From Cloeon dipterum (lineage: Eukaryota > Arthropoda > Insecta > Ephemeroptera > Baetidae): DNA of 64,000 nt. The notes below the pieces were generated by a model that was not told where the DNA came from, did not search any database, and saw only the letters and a program-made list of their open reading frames with translations. The stretch's first letter is position 1. Each line of letters opens with the position of its first letter. The stretch is from assembly GCF_949628265.1 (NCBI RefSeq), contig NC_088787.1, forward strand, positions 21,814,501 through 21,878,500. Direction: 5' to 3'. The position numbers and the translations under genes were made by a program. Positions 36,302-49,300 of the stretch are shown here, piece after piece.

Positions 36302-39300
36302 GTGAGTTCAATTTATTCCTTGCACTGTAATTGATGCACTGACCAAATTGCTCGCTCGCTGAATGCAAATCGCGCTCATTTGCGACGCACCTGTGCGCTC
36401 GCCTCCTGTGCGGCCCGGCTGGAAACCTGCCTTCGCCGCACCGCATGCTGGATGAATATAAATTTTTGTGCCAATTGAGACGTCTAGATTAGCCTCGAGT
36501 GCGTGTAAATCAGATATGAGATGTCGATCGAAAGCATTCCTTTGTTTCATCCACATGAAATGTTAATTTCCCAGCTAATAAAATAGTTACAGGTTGGTTT
36601 TTGCCTCAAAGCAAGCTTCGGAGAGAAAATGAAATTTGAATCAATGATCGACTTGTGGTTGAAAAATGGACAAGAACACGCTTTGTATGAAATTCCCTTG
36701 CAGGTTTAATTTTATTGATTTGATATCGATTTTTCTTTAATTAATAGATATTATTTAATCGGATTTTAAAGAACAAATAAATGAATCTTCATAAGATTCT
36801 TCATAAATTATGCTTTTTTAAAAGTAGATGCTGATTTTTATTTTCATCAAAACAAGGGATTAAAAGAAAAAACGGGCATCGCGCAAAAAGTGAGGATATT
36901 TCGGTGATAAGTTGATTTTAGTCCGTGCTGATATGGGCTTAAATTGCTTTGGAAGCTCGATGATTCGGTCTCATTATTTCAAGTATTATTTACCAGCAGA
37001 AAAATAAATGAAAAAAACTAAACGTGGAGCACTCGGTTAGCTTCTTTTCCTCGAACCTAAGAATATATATCCTAAGCTTAAAATCAGGTCAAATTGCGGA
37101 GACAACTTTTTGTCACCACGAAATTAGATAAAAACAATGCCTGATTTCTTGCCTGTCTCGTCGGCGTTGGCAGAAAAACAACGAGCTGCTTGCTTGTCCA
37201 CACCTGAAAATCCGAGTGCGACTCGTTTTTCAACTTGCACTCTCCGGCTTAATTAGGCGTGCACAAAAACGTGCAAAACAAATCGTATTAAAACCATCCG
37301 CAAAGTGAATCTAATTGCAACTGTCTCATTTGCCGCAAATCAAAGCCCGACCGACCAGTCGCCGGCCGCTTTTTTCCTTCTCCCCGCGATCCCACAGTTT
37401 TCAGGACGAACTAACGAACGAAAAAAAAATGGTGGCGAAATTGAAGTGAAGCGAGTGAGTGTGTCGTTACACGCGCGCGCGAGAGAAGAAGTATCAGATT
37501 TTTATGGCGGAACGCTGCATTTTGCCAACGCAGCCTTGGAATTTTTCAAAGTGTACAGCCTCCTTAATGTGATTGTTAAAAATTGGTCCTTGGCGTGTGT
37601 TAAACACTATAAAAGCGCTCATCTCGTTGCCGCTGCTGCTGCTTCAAATTGGTTATAAAAAGCAGCAGTTAATGATCACCTTCGCCGAGAGATATTAAAA
37701 TGCGTAAGAAAAAAAAATTGAACTCTATATATCGAAGCCTGATTTTTTTGTCCTGTCTGACCCTTCTGCATGGCCCCATTAACCGCCCGCCCGCCCGCCG
37801 CAGACTGTGAGAATTAAACTTTATGAGCATCTAATAAGTATAATCCGATTACACTCCAGAGAGAAAGAGACGCACTCGGAAAAATGTATAATTTTTGGCT
37901 GTTTTAATTATAGTTCAAGCGAACCGGGCTCTCTCCGCGCTTAATAAACATCTCGTCCGGCGATTTTACACTTTGCAGCGCCTTAGACAAGCTTGTTTCA
38001 CATTTTTACAACGCGCGAGCAAACAAACTAACCGACCGACCGCATTGGAAATAAATTTCTCCGCGCGCGAGAGCAGGAAAACACCACCTGTTGCAGGATG
38101 GGCAAAAAATAAGACTGACCTCTCGTCCGTGCGGCCTTTTAATTTAATTTTACGATTTTGAAGCCACAGCATGCAAGCTCGCTTGATTTATTTTTGAGCT
38201 CTCACACTATTAAACCAGTCTGGTGCGTCAGAAAATTAGCAAATTGTCGGTTAGATTGCTCATTAGAGGGCGGTGAATTCCATGAACGCAGAGCTGGCCC
38301 GCACTTTCAGCACTCTGTCGAGCTAATTACCTGCTAAATGAGAGGAGGGCTTGGCTGGATGTTTCTTGAATTTTTTATTTTATTATTTGCTATCAAAATC
38401 GCTCTCTAACAGCTCATTTGACCTTGTCAAGAGATGTGCATCCGCCTTTGAAATTGTTGAGAAAAAGAAAAACGAGGAGACTCACGCGGACTCACGCAAA
38501 TTCTCAACTGCTCTCGGATACGCCTTTGAATGGTGTGCAATAAAATGAAGGCCCAATAATCTAAACGCAATAAATTTACTACTTTGTCTGCAGTCTGGGT
38601 GACGAGAAAAAATATGCTAAACTCTGAACGTAAACTAATATGGCCTTCAGAGCTTTGAAAACAAATGAATAAATAAGCCAGGAAATACATTTTTATTATT
38701 ACTATAGCAGAAAAATGTCCATCATCTCTGCTGTAAAATATTATTGGCTTTATTTTTTTGCATTATGAATGGGAGACCATTGCAAAGGTTTTTTGTCCCA
38801 TATCAGGCAAGATGGCGGCTGTCTCAACTGATCGGGTGCTTAAAAGAAACACTGCAATTTCATTTTTGATTCCTGAGGGTTAAATTAGGGTTTTCTCAGT
38901 GGTTTTTGGTCTGGACCTAGCAAAAAGTACCATATAAACGCAAGGGACCAATCAGAGAAGGGATAAGAGCTGTTCTCTAATTGACCTAAGATCCAAACAG
39001 CAGTGCCACAGCGACTGCCAGCGCAATTAAGCGACAAAGCTAACCGCCGGCTGACCTAGCCACGTGCCCTGGCTGTCGCTGTGGCACTGCCGTCTGGATC
39101 CGACTCCTTGCCTGCTGTGAACTGCAAGGCCAGTGATACGTCAAGAGCCAGCCAGACAACAGTTCGCCCTAGCGTTCTTGTGGCACCTTTTTGCAAGGTT
39201 CAGACCAAAAACCACCTAAGAAATGTGTCGAATTTTGGACAGAGTGATTCGGCTGCCTGACCTAATTCAACCCTGGCACTGCCAAAAATGGAATATCAGT

Positions 39301-42300
39301 GCTGCTTTAATTTCGTTTGAAATAATTTTCAGACATATTAGTCTGAAGATATGATTTTCGATGGACAATGGAAATTTATTAATGAATGTTTTTGCCTAAC
39401 AAGTATCAAAACAATATTTTCTTCCTTTCCTATATCTTAAAGCATAGGAGAGTGATGCAACAGTCTGAGAATTTGATTATTTGCAACATTTTAATACGTT
39501 CTTTGTCTTTCTTCATTTCGCTGGAAAAAAATCATTAATCGCAAATGTGGCGTCACCAAACAAAATGAGCTTTTGTCTTGGCAGTTTTACGGCTTGCGTA
39601 TTTTCCAGATTGGCCAGTACGGAGAGTAATGAGATGCAGCTGAATTAGGCTGAAAACTACTCTCTCAATTATCGGACCTTTTAAAGGGCTCGCTCAGATC
39701 ACTCCCCTTGCGCTTACTAATGCGTTTTTTCCTCCACGCAAGTTTCCAAACACATAATTGGATCATAAATATGCAATCGGGGAAATACGCGGAACAAATA
39801 TCATTATAAATCGGACAATCGGGCAGTAAAAAAGCGGCGGCTGATTAATTCCGATAGCAAATCCATTCCCATAAGGCTCGGTTGAACACCGCACTTTTTC
39901 TGGAGGCGAACAATAAACAAAAGAGCGAAACCTACCTCAATCGTGATCCACAATAAAAATTATCATTTCAAAGCAGCAGTAGCTCCATCAAAGAGAGATA
40001 TATCCTGCTTATAAATAAATAAAAACGACGGCGGCGGCGACTGTTGGCCATCTTCCGCGATTACGGCTGAGATAAATAATTTATGGCACGATTTAAGACA
40101 CTTTAATAAAATATCCCGACTGTGTGTGCTGCAACAATAAAAGAGCTGATTGTTTTTACCCAGCGCGAAAGCAAAAAGTGGCAGAGACACGCTGATTTAT
40201 ACTTTATTGAGACTGACAGCTGCCGCTTTGCGAAATTTACATTCCCGCCGACGAACCCTGGATCTTTTTGCGGTGCATTTTCGGCTGCCGCGCTGTGTCT
40301 CTCTGCCTTTAGTCCCGAATAGGATCTCTGCCGTGGCGCGGCGCAAAAGTAACCTTGACTGTTAGTGTACTAGCCACATGTATCAAGTGAGTGAGTTTCG
40401 CTCACTCGCTCGCTATTTAAAAGTTCCGGCTGCGCGAGTCGGAGCAGCTAGCCGGATCTCAGTCAGTCAGTCAGTTATAAAATGATTTGATGAGATGTTA
40501 ACCCCTTCGGAGGAGAGCGAAAAAAGCGTCAGCCGCGCGCGCGAATTTTAATTACCAATACAGTTATAGAGCGCGCCAAATCCAATTACGACACATTGTG
40601 TGTGTGCTACCGATGTTGCCTGCAGCCTCGCAGCCTCGCAACCGCGCGGCCAGAAAAGCGCTTTTCACTTTCCATCGGCGCCCACAATGCGCCCGATCGG
40701 CGATTCAGCCCGCGCAGAACGAATCTGCCGCATAATCAGAATGATAAAGGCGCCGAATCAATTTTTCTTGTGCTTGCTTTTCAATCTGGTACCGCCAACA
40801 ATGAAGTTTTTTTAATTTAATAAACATCGATCATGTAATATGTACTATTTTTCTACGAATAAAAAATTACTTTCAGCAGAATAGAGTTAAATTTTTGCAT
40901 AAAACAGTTTATTATTTACAATTTTTGATCAATTAATTTCTTTGCTGAAACAAAAACTCTTGACTTACAGCACGAAAATTGAATTTTTTCGGAACTGTTG
41001 AATTTAATTACGTAGTTGATGTGTGCAATAATTAGAAGAGAACCTGGCTGCAAATAAAATTCAAATTTTGCCAATTTTCTCTCAAATGTAAAGTGCACGA
41101 ACAAATTGTCTTGGCAGATTTCGACTCCTTTTGTCGAGATCGATCCAACGGTGTTTGGCACTTTTTGAGGATACTCTTTGCTGTGAAATATAGTAAGATT
41201 TGAAGTGGGAGACAGTCCTCACCATTTGAAGAGCGCTAACTTCGAAGCCACTTTCATAAAAAAATTCAATGCTCCCGATGTCAATTTTGACTTAAACTGA
41301 ATCCTCAGTTTTTTTCCAATGATGCACTGACTAAAAATTGATTCTTTAATTATTCATTTTTTTCATCAAAAATATTTTAAAATTTAGGTATTTAATACGT
41401 TTTATTGTTGCCTTCATATAATCTCCAACAATAATAATTTCCCTGGACTCATACCTAATAATGACCAGGAAGGAAAAATTTCGAATGTGGGGGCGTAGAA
41501 ATTGACCCAAATTCATGGTAAAATTCTAAATGAGGCTTTTTAGGTGCCACAAAACGCGAAAAAAATTAAAATTGGTTATATTTCCACTCAAATTATTGTG
41601 CTAAACCCTGACAAAATTTTACCTCCTTCAATGTAGACACAAAAAACAATTGAAAAACAGTTTTGTACATATCCCTATTAAATAGTTGTAAATTTAAAAC
41701 GGTCGGCTATTGTGTTGTTATTTCAACTAAGTAACTTAGATACACCTGATGCGAACAAAACACACAAACAAAGATAACTTTGGTTGATATTTGATACTAT
41801 CTCGGATTTCCTAAGTCTGTCAACTGTAACGTGGAAAAACATGAAAAGTTGTGTTGTGTGCGGAGTATACCGGCATCAGAAAACCAGTATTTTAAGGATT
41901 TTAAGTGCTTATATATTGCCTACATTGTGACGTTTTGTTTTGGAGCAGATATTTACAGGCCAACATTGTCGACTATAGGCTATATCAATTAGTTCATTGA
42001 GTTTATTTTTTTTTGTGAAATTTAGCAACAGTTGATCTCTACAATGTGCAATAACAAAATCAGAACCAAGGATCAGTTAAATTTCAGATTTTGCCTAACT
42101 TCGAGAAAAATTAACCGACTTGTCTGCAATTTTTCACTTGGTTTCGATCCCTCTCGTTGTAATCTATCCAATGGTGTGTGTATTATGAGCTATGAGGGAA
42201 AATGTTTCTCCATTTTGAAATCAATGCAATAAGAGCAATAGAGAGACAATTGATGCCCACCGCTTGATTAGCATACAAACCTTTGCGCCGGTTTTCTCAA

Positions 42301-43202
42301 AACATTAAACGGCAACCTGGGAAATTTTTAGTTTTTTCCTAATTTTGTATTTTTTAAGTTAAGGTAAAAAGGATTATTTATCAAATAAGCTCAGTTATCC
42401 CAGTAAATAAGCTTTACTTTAATCGCTTCAAATTAGAGATTCTGATCTATTTTTACCCCTCTTGAAACGAAGGATTTCAACGTTAAGAATCCATTGTTTG
42501 ACAGATAATAAAGCTATTATGTTAATAATACCTATTACAATAATAAATCTGTATTGCATTGACCAATTACTTAAGAAATATCATATTCCCTGATAGAGGA
42601 ATTTCTAATTGCCATAATACTATGACATCAACATTTTTTATATAAAATAATTGAATAAACAATTCAAAAAGAAATAACAAAGAAAAGTAGCTCATAAAAT
42701 TATAATATTAAAAATGTTAAGTAAAAATTAAAATTATAACATGCTAAATTTTTAAAAGTAACTTAACTGATTGAAATTTAAATATACATAATATATTTAT
42801 TATATATTAATCTAAACATTTAAGTAATTTTTTTGTATAAATTTTAGAATTAAATATTAATATTTCTTTAATATTATAATGTCAGTTTTGCAGGATAAAA
42901 TATTAAGGTATTCTTCAGGCTAAAAAAATTAGTCACGCAACTAGCATATAAAAGTCCAAGTACAGACAACAACCGCATCAAGAATAGATTCTCGTGAGAG
43001 AGTGGTCGTCCTACGCGATCGAGCTGCTCGCGCTTACAGATCAAAACTCACACACGTCCTCGTTTATTCTCATTTTGCGGCAAATTCGGCAATAAAAGGG
43101 TTATAATGTTTCCCATCGTCGTAAATCACGCGGCTGCGGCGGCGGGCGAGCTGCGGGCGCAGCCACTGATTATGCTGTCAGGCCGACCCAGCTTTTATTT
43201 CC

Positions 43203-43301
<99 letters not shown>

Positions 43302-46300
43302 TCTCTCCCGTTTTGTTTATTTATCTGTGTCCATTTGAATAAAATTGCTCGGCGGCGATTTGGTCATACTCACACTCACGCACCGCACACAAAAGCCGCT
43401 GCTGAATAACGAGACGATGGCTTGTTTAACATCTTTATCGGCGCATGAATATACCAACTAGCTGGAAAAACACTCACTTTCATGCCGCGCGCATTATTAG
43501 CGCTCGACGGAATTTCCTCCACGCCGCCACGCGCGTCCCTCTCATCTGGATAAATTGCTTCGTTTTGGAGCAAAAGGCACGGCTGGGATATTTATGGCGT
43601 AAATACACCGCGCAACCTGATATCAGAGCGAATATGAACTTGTAAATAATGCTGTGAGGCAATAAATTTCGCGCAGGCAAAATCATCGAAAAGCTGGGCG
43701 GGCTATTTATGTGCCATTCCGATTGCTCGCAACATTTTCACACGGCCTTGCCTGCCTAGTGTTTGCACTCGTATATATAGTCCCGATTGAGCTGGAATGA
43801 TAATTATTGTTCAGTTAAATGCTGGATTTCCCTGCAATGAGGAACAAGGAAAGAGAAACCATCCCCCGAATCCTATTAAAAAAGAATTAAATCTGAAATT
43901 AGAATTATACTTGTACTTTTTAAATACAAAATATTTAACATTATTAAACAATGTAGAAAATTGTGTTTAAGTAAAGCTTAGCAGAAATACTATTTAATAT
44001 ACTCTCTGAAAATTGGGAAATATAGCTAAAAACTTTCCAGGCTGCCGAGAATGTTTTTGCGAGAAAATCGTCTAAATTAGTTGGGGGGGGGGGGGGGGCG
44101 ATAAAATTTGGTTCTAACAATGCAAAGGCCAAAACCGAGTGAAAAGGTTTTTTAAATTCAAATTTATGGACGAGTGGCAAATAACACATTTCAATAATCA
44201 AAAAATTAATTGATAAAACAACTAAGCCGAATGCCTAATCTAATTGTTTGGTCCACTTAGTATGACTAAATTTAGAGACCTTTTTTAAATATGAATTATT
44301 TGATCGTTCTATGGTCACCAGAAGTGGCCTCGGGTATAATCTATATATGAACATAATCAAAAGTGCTCTTTGAGACCAATCGAAGGGCTTTTGGTTGGAG
44401 TCGTAACAACACCTGGTGCGATGTTATACGCTGACAAAAATTCAAGATTTTTTCAGACTTTTTTCGTCAACCACCCCGTACATCCGAGGGAGTGGGGGTA
44501 GGTCTTCTATGGGTCATTCTAGTGCCTCAAGACATGGGGCAACTTATAAAACAAATCTTCGCATACTCATAAAGTTTTAAAATGCTCAACCGCTTATTTG
44601 TTTTTATTTTTAGCATATCTAATACGTATAATTGAGTTTTTCATAAAAAATTTAATTTATAATATTTTTCATAATTTATATTAATTGTAACTTTGTAACG
44701 AAAAAAAACCAAGCTTTCGGATAGTATTTTAACATTTAATACAAAAGATATTACTTAATTCAATTCAAAAATTTTATATTTAGATTCTTATTACGTCTTG
44801 TAATTATGCATGTATCCATAATACAACTATAACGATAGAGATTGAGATTGGGGTTTTGACAAAACATTTATTTGAAAATGAATTACAATTTGAAGTAAAA
44901 TTAGGTTGAAAATCAAGTTGCAAAATTACATTTGCTTGATCCTTTGATATTTGGCTCTTATTGCTTATTATTAATTTAACTCCTCTCTGTGCCATCTTCG
45001 GGGTACAGAAGTAAAAAAAATATAAGATTTAATTTCAATTTGTGCTTACATGAAAAATGATCGTGTTATAAAAAAGGAATAACAGACTAGGTTGTAACAA
45101 ATATGACGCTGGTCGAGTTTGAGTGAGATGTGTATATATTTATATATACGTCGAGGCGATTGATGAAATAAAACAAATAAATCGGCCCATCGTGCACGGA
45201 CAGGAACAATCAGCGCGAGAGGAGAGAGAGAGAAATGGAAGAAATGATTATTTATCGGTTGAAAAATCGCCGGACGTCAGCCTTTCATGTTCGCCGCTGG
45301 CGGCCCGGTTTTAAAGCGTCCGATAATTAAAGTAATGAGGCTCGGACGTGCGGCGATTAAATTGCCAACTGGACACAGACTTAAATCGCACATAACAACG
45401 CGCACAGGCGACACTCTTTCTCTCTCTGGTGCGGGTGTTATTACGATTTTCCTCCTCCGCCACGGCCGCGGCCGCGCGGTGATTAGATTTAATGATAAGA
45501 GTAGCATCTTCTTCTCGTCCAGCTCCAGCGCAGCAGCAGCGGCGGCAGCATCCGCGCGCGTCTTCGCTATAGTATAGGGGAGGAGGGTCAGGAGCAATGA
45601 ACCGGATTCCTTCTCTTCTCGCTCGCTCTCGCCACGCAGAGAGTCAGAGAGAGAGAATCTGCTCTCCCTCCCACACCACCCCCTTTTCCTCCCACACTCT
45701 GCCATCTCATCTCTGGGTAATAAGGAGATCGCCTGCTCCGCATCTAGCGCTCGCTCGCCTCGCTGGACCACGCCAGACACGGACTGACCCCGCGGCGCGT
45801 CTCCTTTTTTCATTTATTTATTTCTCGACGCGCGGAGAGAGTGTCTATTGCCGTACGCACATACGGAGAATCGCCCTGGGGAGGCTACTTTGCCTGGCCA
45901 AAAAGAGGAACGTGGGAATCGAGCCCGGCTTTTTGCCACTGTTGATGCAGAATTGCGTGTCGTTGGCCAAAGCGGAAAACTGGGAGATGACAGAACGCTC
46001 TTTGTGCAAATTGCCCGGCAATTAGATAAATAGGAACGCCTCGGGTGGCATATTTTAAAAACAATTATGCTATTATTACACATTAAAAAGGTCGCCACTT
46101 TAATTTCCAAGCGGATGAAATCTGATTTGTCTTGCTTAATTTATTTGTGACAGGAGAAAGTTATTTTATAATTAACCTTTGATGAATTACATTTATAGAG
46201 AGATGTCTTAAAACTATATTACGATTATTATTAACACTTTCAAAATTAAATAAATGTGTTTTAATTAGGAGTGTGTTTTTTTCATTAATATTAGTTCATT

Positions 46301-49300
46301 CTAATGTATCTAAAAGATAAAAATTTGGTTTCCATGAAAGAGGGACAAAATCAACAAGGTGCCATTAGAAAATTTGCTATGTTTGTAATTTGATTTTATA
46401 ACTGAAAATGACATCATTAATTCAATTCGCAACAATTCCTGAAATGTTATGATTTTCTTTTCGTAATATAAGTTTTTAGATTTGAATTTAACTTAGACTG
46501 CATCGCACTTAATGCAAGCGTTGGGTATTCCGTCAATAGAATAATTTATTTTTGAGCCTGATATTATTTTGAGGCAATCACTAAATGAGCAAGGTATAGC
46601 AACAAGTAATACCGTCTTTGAAAATAATAAATCCGAATTAAACCACCATAACAGTCTGAACCCTCTGGGTATATTCTTTAACAGACAGAGATGTCAACAT
46701 TTTTAAACCAACCGTTTAATTTTTACCGATTAAGAACATTTCAAAATTGCTACAAATTCTTAAATTTTCAGAGACAGAATGTTCCAACGGGTTTTAATGC
46801 AAAATTTAGAAAAATCTAGAGTAAAACCACAGATTTTCTTCGTTATCTTGGGTAAATTTCTCTCCAGGCAAAATAAATCGTGATTTAACAGTAAAGAATA
46901 AAGGACCGTGCTCGCCGCTTGATTAGCATGACGTGTGGCCCCAATAATGGATTTTTAATGTCCACCCCTACGGGTGCAGCGGCAGGGGTGAGAAGGCAGC
47001 CGGTCGATCAGTGGTGTGCAGCGCGTTGCATACCCGTACAAACACGTATGACCTGTCGCTGTATGAGCGTATGAATGTGTGAGTGTGTAAACAAGCAGTG
47101 CGTGTGTGTGTCTCGAGATATCCATCGCGGTTCCACTTTCGCCCGTTAAACTTAATGTACAGGCAGAGGAAGGAATCCAATTAGCATGCCACTGCCGCCA
47201 GCACCTCGTGAATGCATAATGTTAAATACATAAAGAGGAATGTAACAGCAGCAGTAGTTATCGAACGCGAATAACTGATTTTCTCCCCCAATATTTATTG
47301 GCCGCGTATTAAATTTTACGAGTTGCAATTAGAAGTGCTTCCACACACGTTTCGAAATTGCTCGTTATGCACACACACAGACATCGTGCTAGCGCTTCGT
47401 TTTTTTACGAGCAGTCCGGACCTTTCCTTTTATGTAATTACGATTATTATTGCGCGGAGACAGGCGACTTGATTGAGGGTCCAGAATGCGTTTATTAAAA
47501 CCTCTAATGCGACGCATTCAAGCACGCGTGATTCACTTTTGGGAACGGTACCTGATTGATGTTCTCTTTTTTCCTTCTCTCTTCACGCTGGAGTCAGCTG
47601 CCGCCGCGAGCTGCGAGGTGGAAGCATGCATATTTTAATAGCTCCGCCGACGCCACCGACGCCGCATTAGCTCTAATGCATGCGAGCCGCAGTTTTTTTC
47701 GCACGCCCCCACTTTGCATAAATCATCCGCGAGCGTCTTCGCTCGCCAATAAATGTGTCGAAATGACACTAATAAATAAATAAATTGCATGCGCTCTCGA
47801 ACCGTTGGGAACGAAGCTTTCATCGCCAGAAGACACTGCTTCTGTCATAAATTCGCCGCCTGAGAAAATCTCTCAAATCTTGACAGCACTATTTCTTGGA
47901 GCTGAACTACTGGTTCTTAATTTTAACTTGAGTTTTTATTCATTAATATCTAAAATGATCAAAACAAGGAACACACCCTCCGATCCGAGAATAAGTGCAT
48001 AGTCAGGAAATATTTCTCACGATTTCCTTTTTGGTGGGAGTTTTTTGCCTGGAAATATTTTCAATCAGTTTCTTTTTTTTCAAAAGCAAAATACGGTTGC
48101 TTTGCTGTTTTCAGACAAATTTTTGCTTGTTTTATTTGATAAAAATTTACAGTTTGCAGGATTTATGATCAAAAAATCAGTATATTATACATTTCTCTTA
48201 AAAAAACCTTTCTGGCTCATGTATATGGTGCAATATTCTCTAAAAAAAATGACATGTTAGATCTCTCCTTGGCCGACCTAGCCTGTTTCAGGCATCTTTT
48301 ATTAATTCAAATCAAATGTTCTTAACACCAAAATTACATTTTCCCGCAGTTATTTTATGTAATTTCTACAAGAGTTTAATGTCCTTCCTACAGGACTTCT
48401 TTACATTTCATACAAGCTAAAAGTTAAAAACGGGATTTTTAAAATAAATACCGAATAAAAACGATTTTTAAATGAAACAAACAATGTTGTTTAGTCGACT
48501 TTTCAGTTTAAAATGTTTTTAAAGTGATTTGGACTAAATTTGGACTGCTTGAAGTAGATCATATGTGAACAATTCATTCTAATTTGATGAGTCCAAACCG
48601 CGGTATGCATCTCAGAATAAAAATAATCGATCGTCTAATTTTCACAGCCCTGCCTAGTTTGTAACGCGCGTCTAGGGGAACTTAAAGTTGAATTTCCTGG
48701 AAATTCAAAATAATTTAAATTTTTGTTCCAGATTTTAAGGGAACATCATACTCGGATGAAAATTATTTTCTTGATTGAAAAACGTTAAAAATCAGACTCC
48801 GTGAGAGCCGAAAACATCTCATGATGCACAATAGACAAAGTCTGATCGCGCGGCGATGTTATCGACGACGCAGAGAAGACAGATCCGAATAAATGGAATC
48901 GGCTGTCACTGCGAGCACAGGCGCGCACACGTCGATTCAAGAGTGAAAAATTACTCAGGGTCAAAGTGTGTGGATTATAAGGAAGAATGGGCATTGTTTC
49001 GGACCGCGCACTCGCATTGTCAGGTTTCAAATTCGAGTTTCGCGCGCTGTCTGGTCGAGATTTTTATCCGCGCGGGGCACCCTTCCTCCATCCGATGAAA
49101 TGAAAAAAGCGACACTCTTCAGGCATTGTAAATGCCGCATCATTCATTGAAAATTAACGCAACGCTGAGCACGACCAGCCGGGCGACGCAGAAAAAACCG
49201 CAGCGCCTTCGCGCACAGCAAAGGAAATCAAATGCTGCTGTTTATTTATTATTGTTGTCACCAAAGCTTAGTGTATTAATCAATGGAAAAGCAGCTGTGT

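Larger units (their letters stand above)
43001..46864 (+). other. dys intron 1, part 3
   Basis: GC-rich blocks at about 43000–43860 (with the long CT tract) and 45110–46030 are separated by an AT-rich spacer with the poly-G run. The frame at 45277–45813 on the minus strand (178 codons) is low-complexity and not supported as a gene. Confidence 0.5.

Noticed and set aside
37609..37616. TATAAAAG in dys intron 1
   Set aside because: No initiator or exon with a coding start follows; likely chance.
44270..44600. GC-richer segment in intron 1 that looked like a mobile element
   Set aside because: No inverted ends and no second copy found by eye in the window.
45277..45813. 178-codon minus-strand frame in dys intron 1
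   Set aside because: Low-complexity content (Ala and Ser/Glu runs), overlapping open frames on the plus strand, GC-rich block effect, no recognisable domain.
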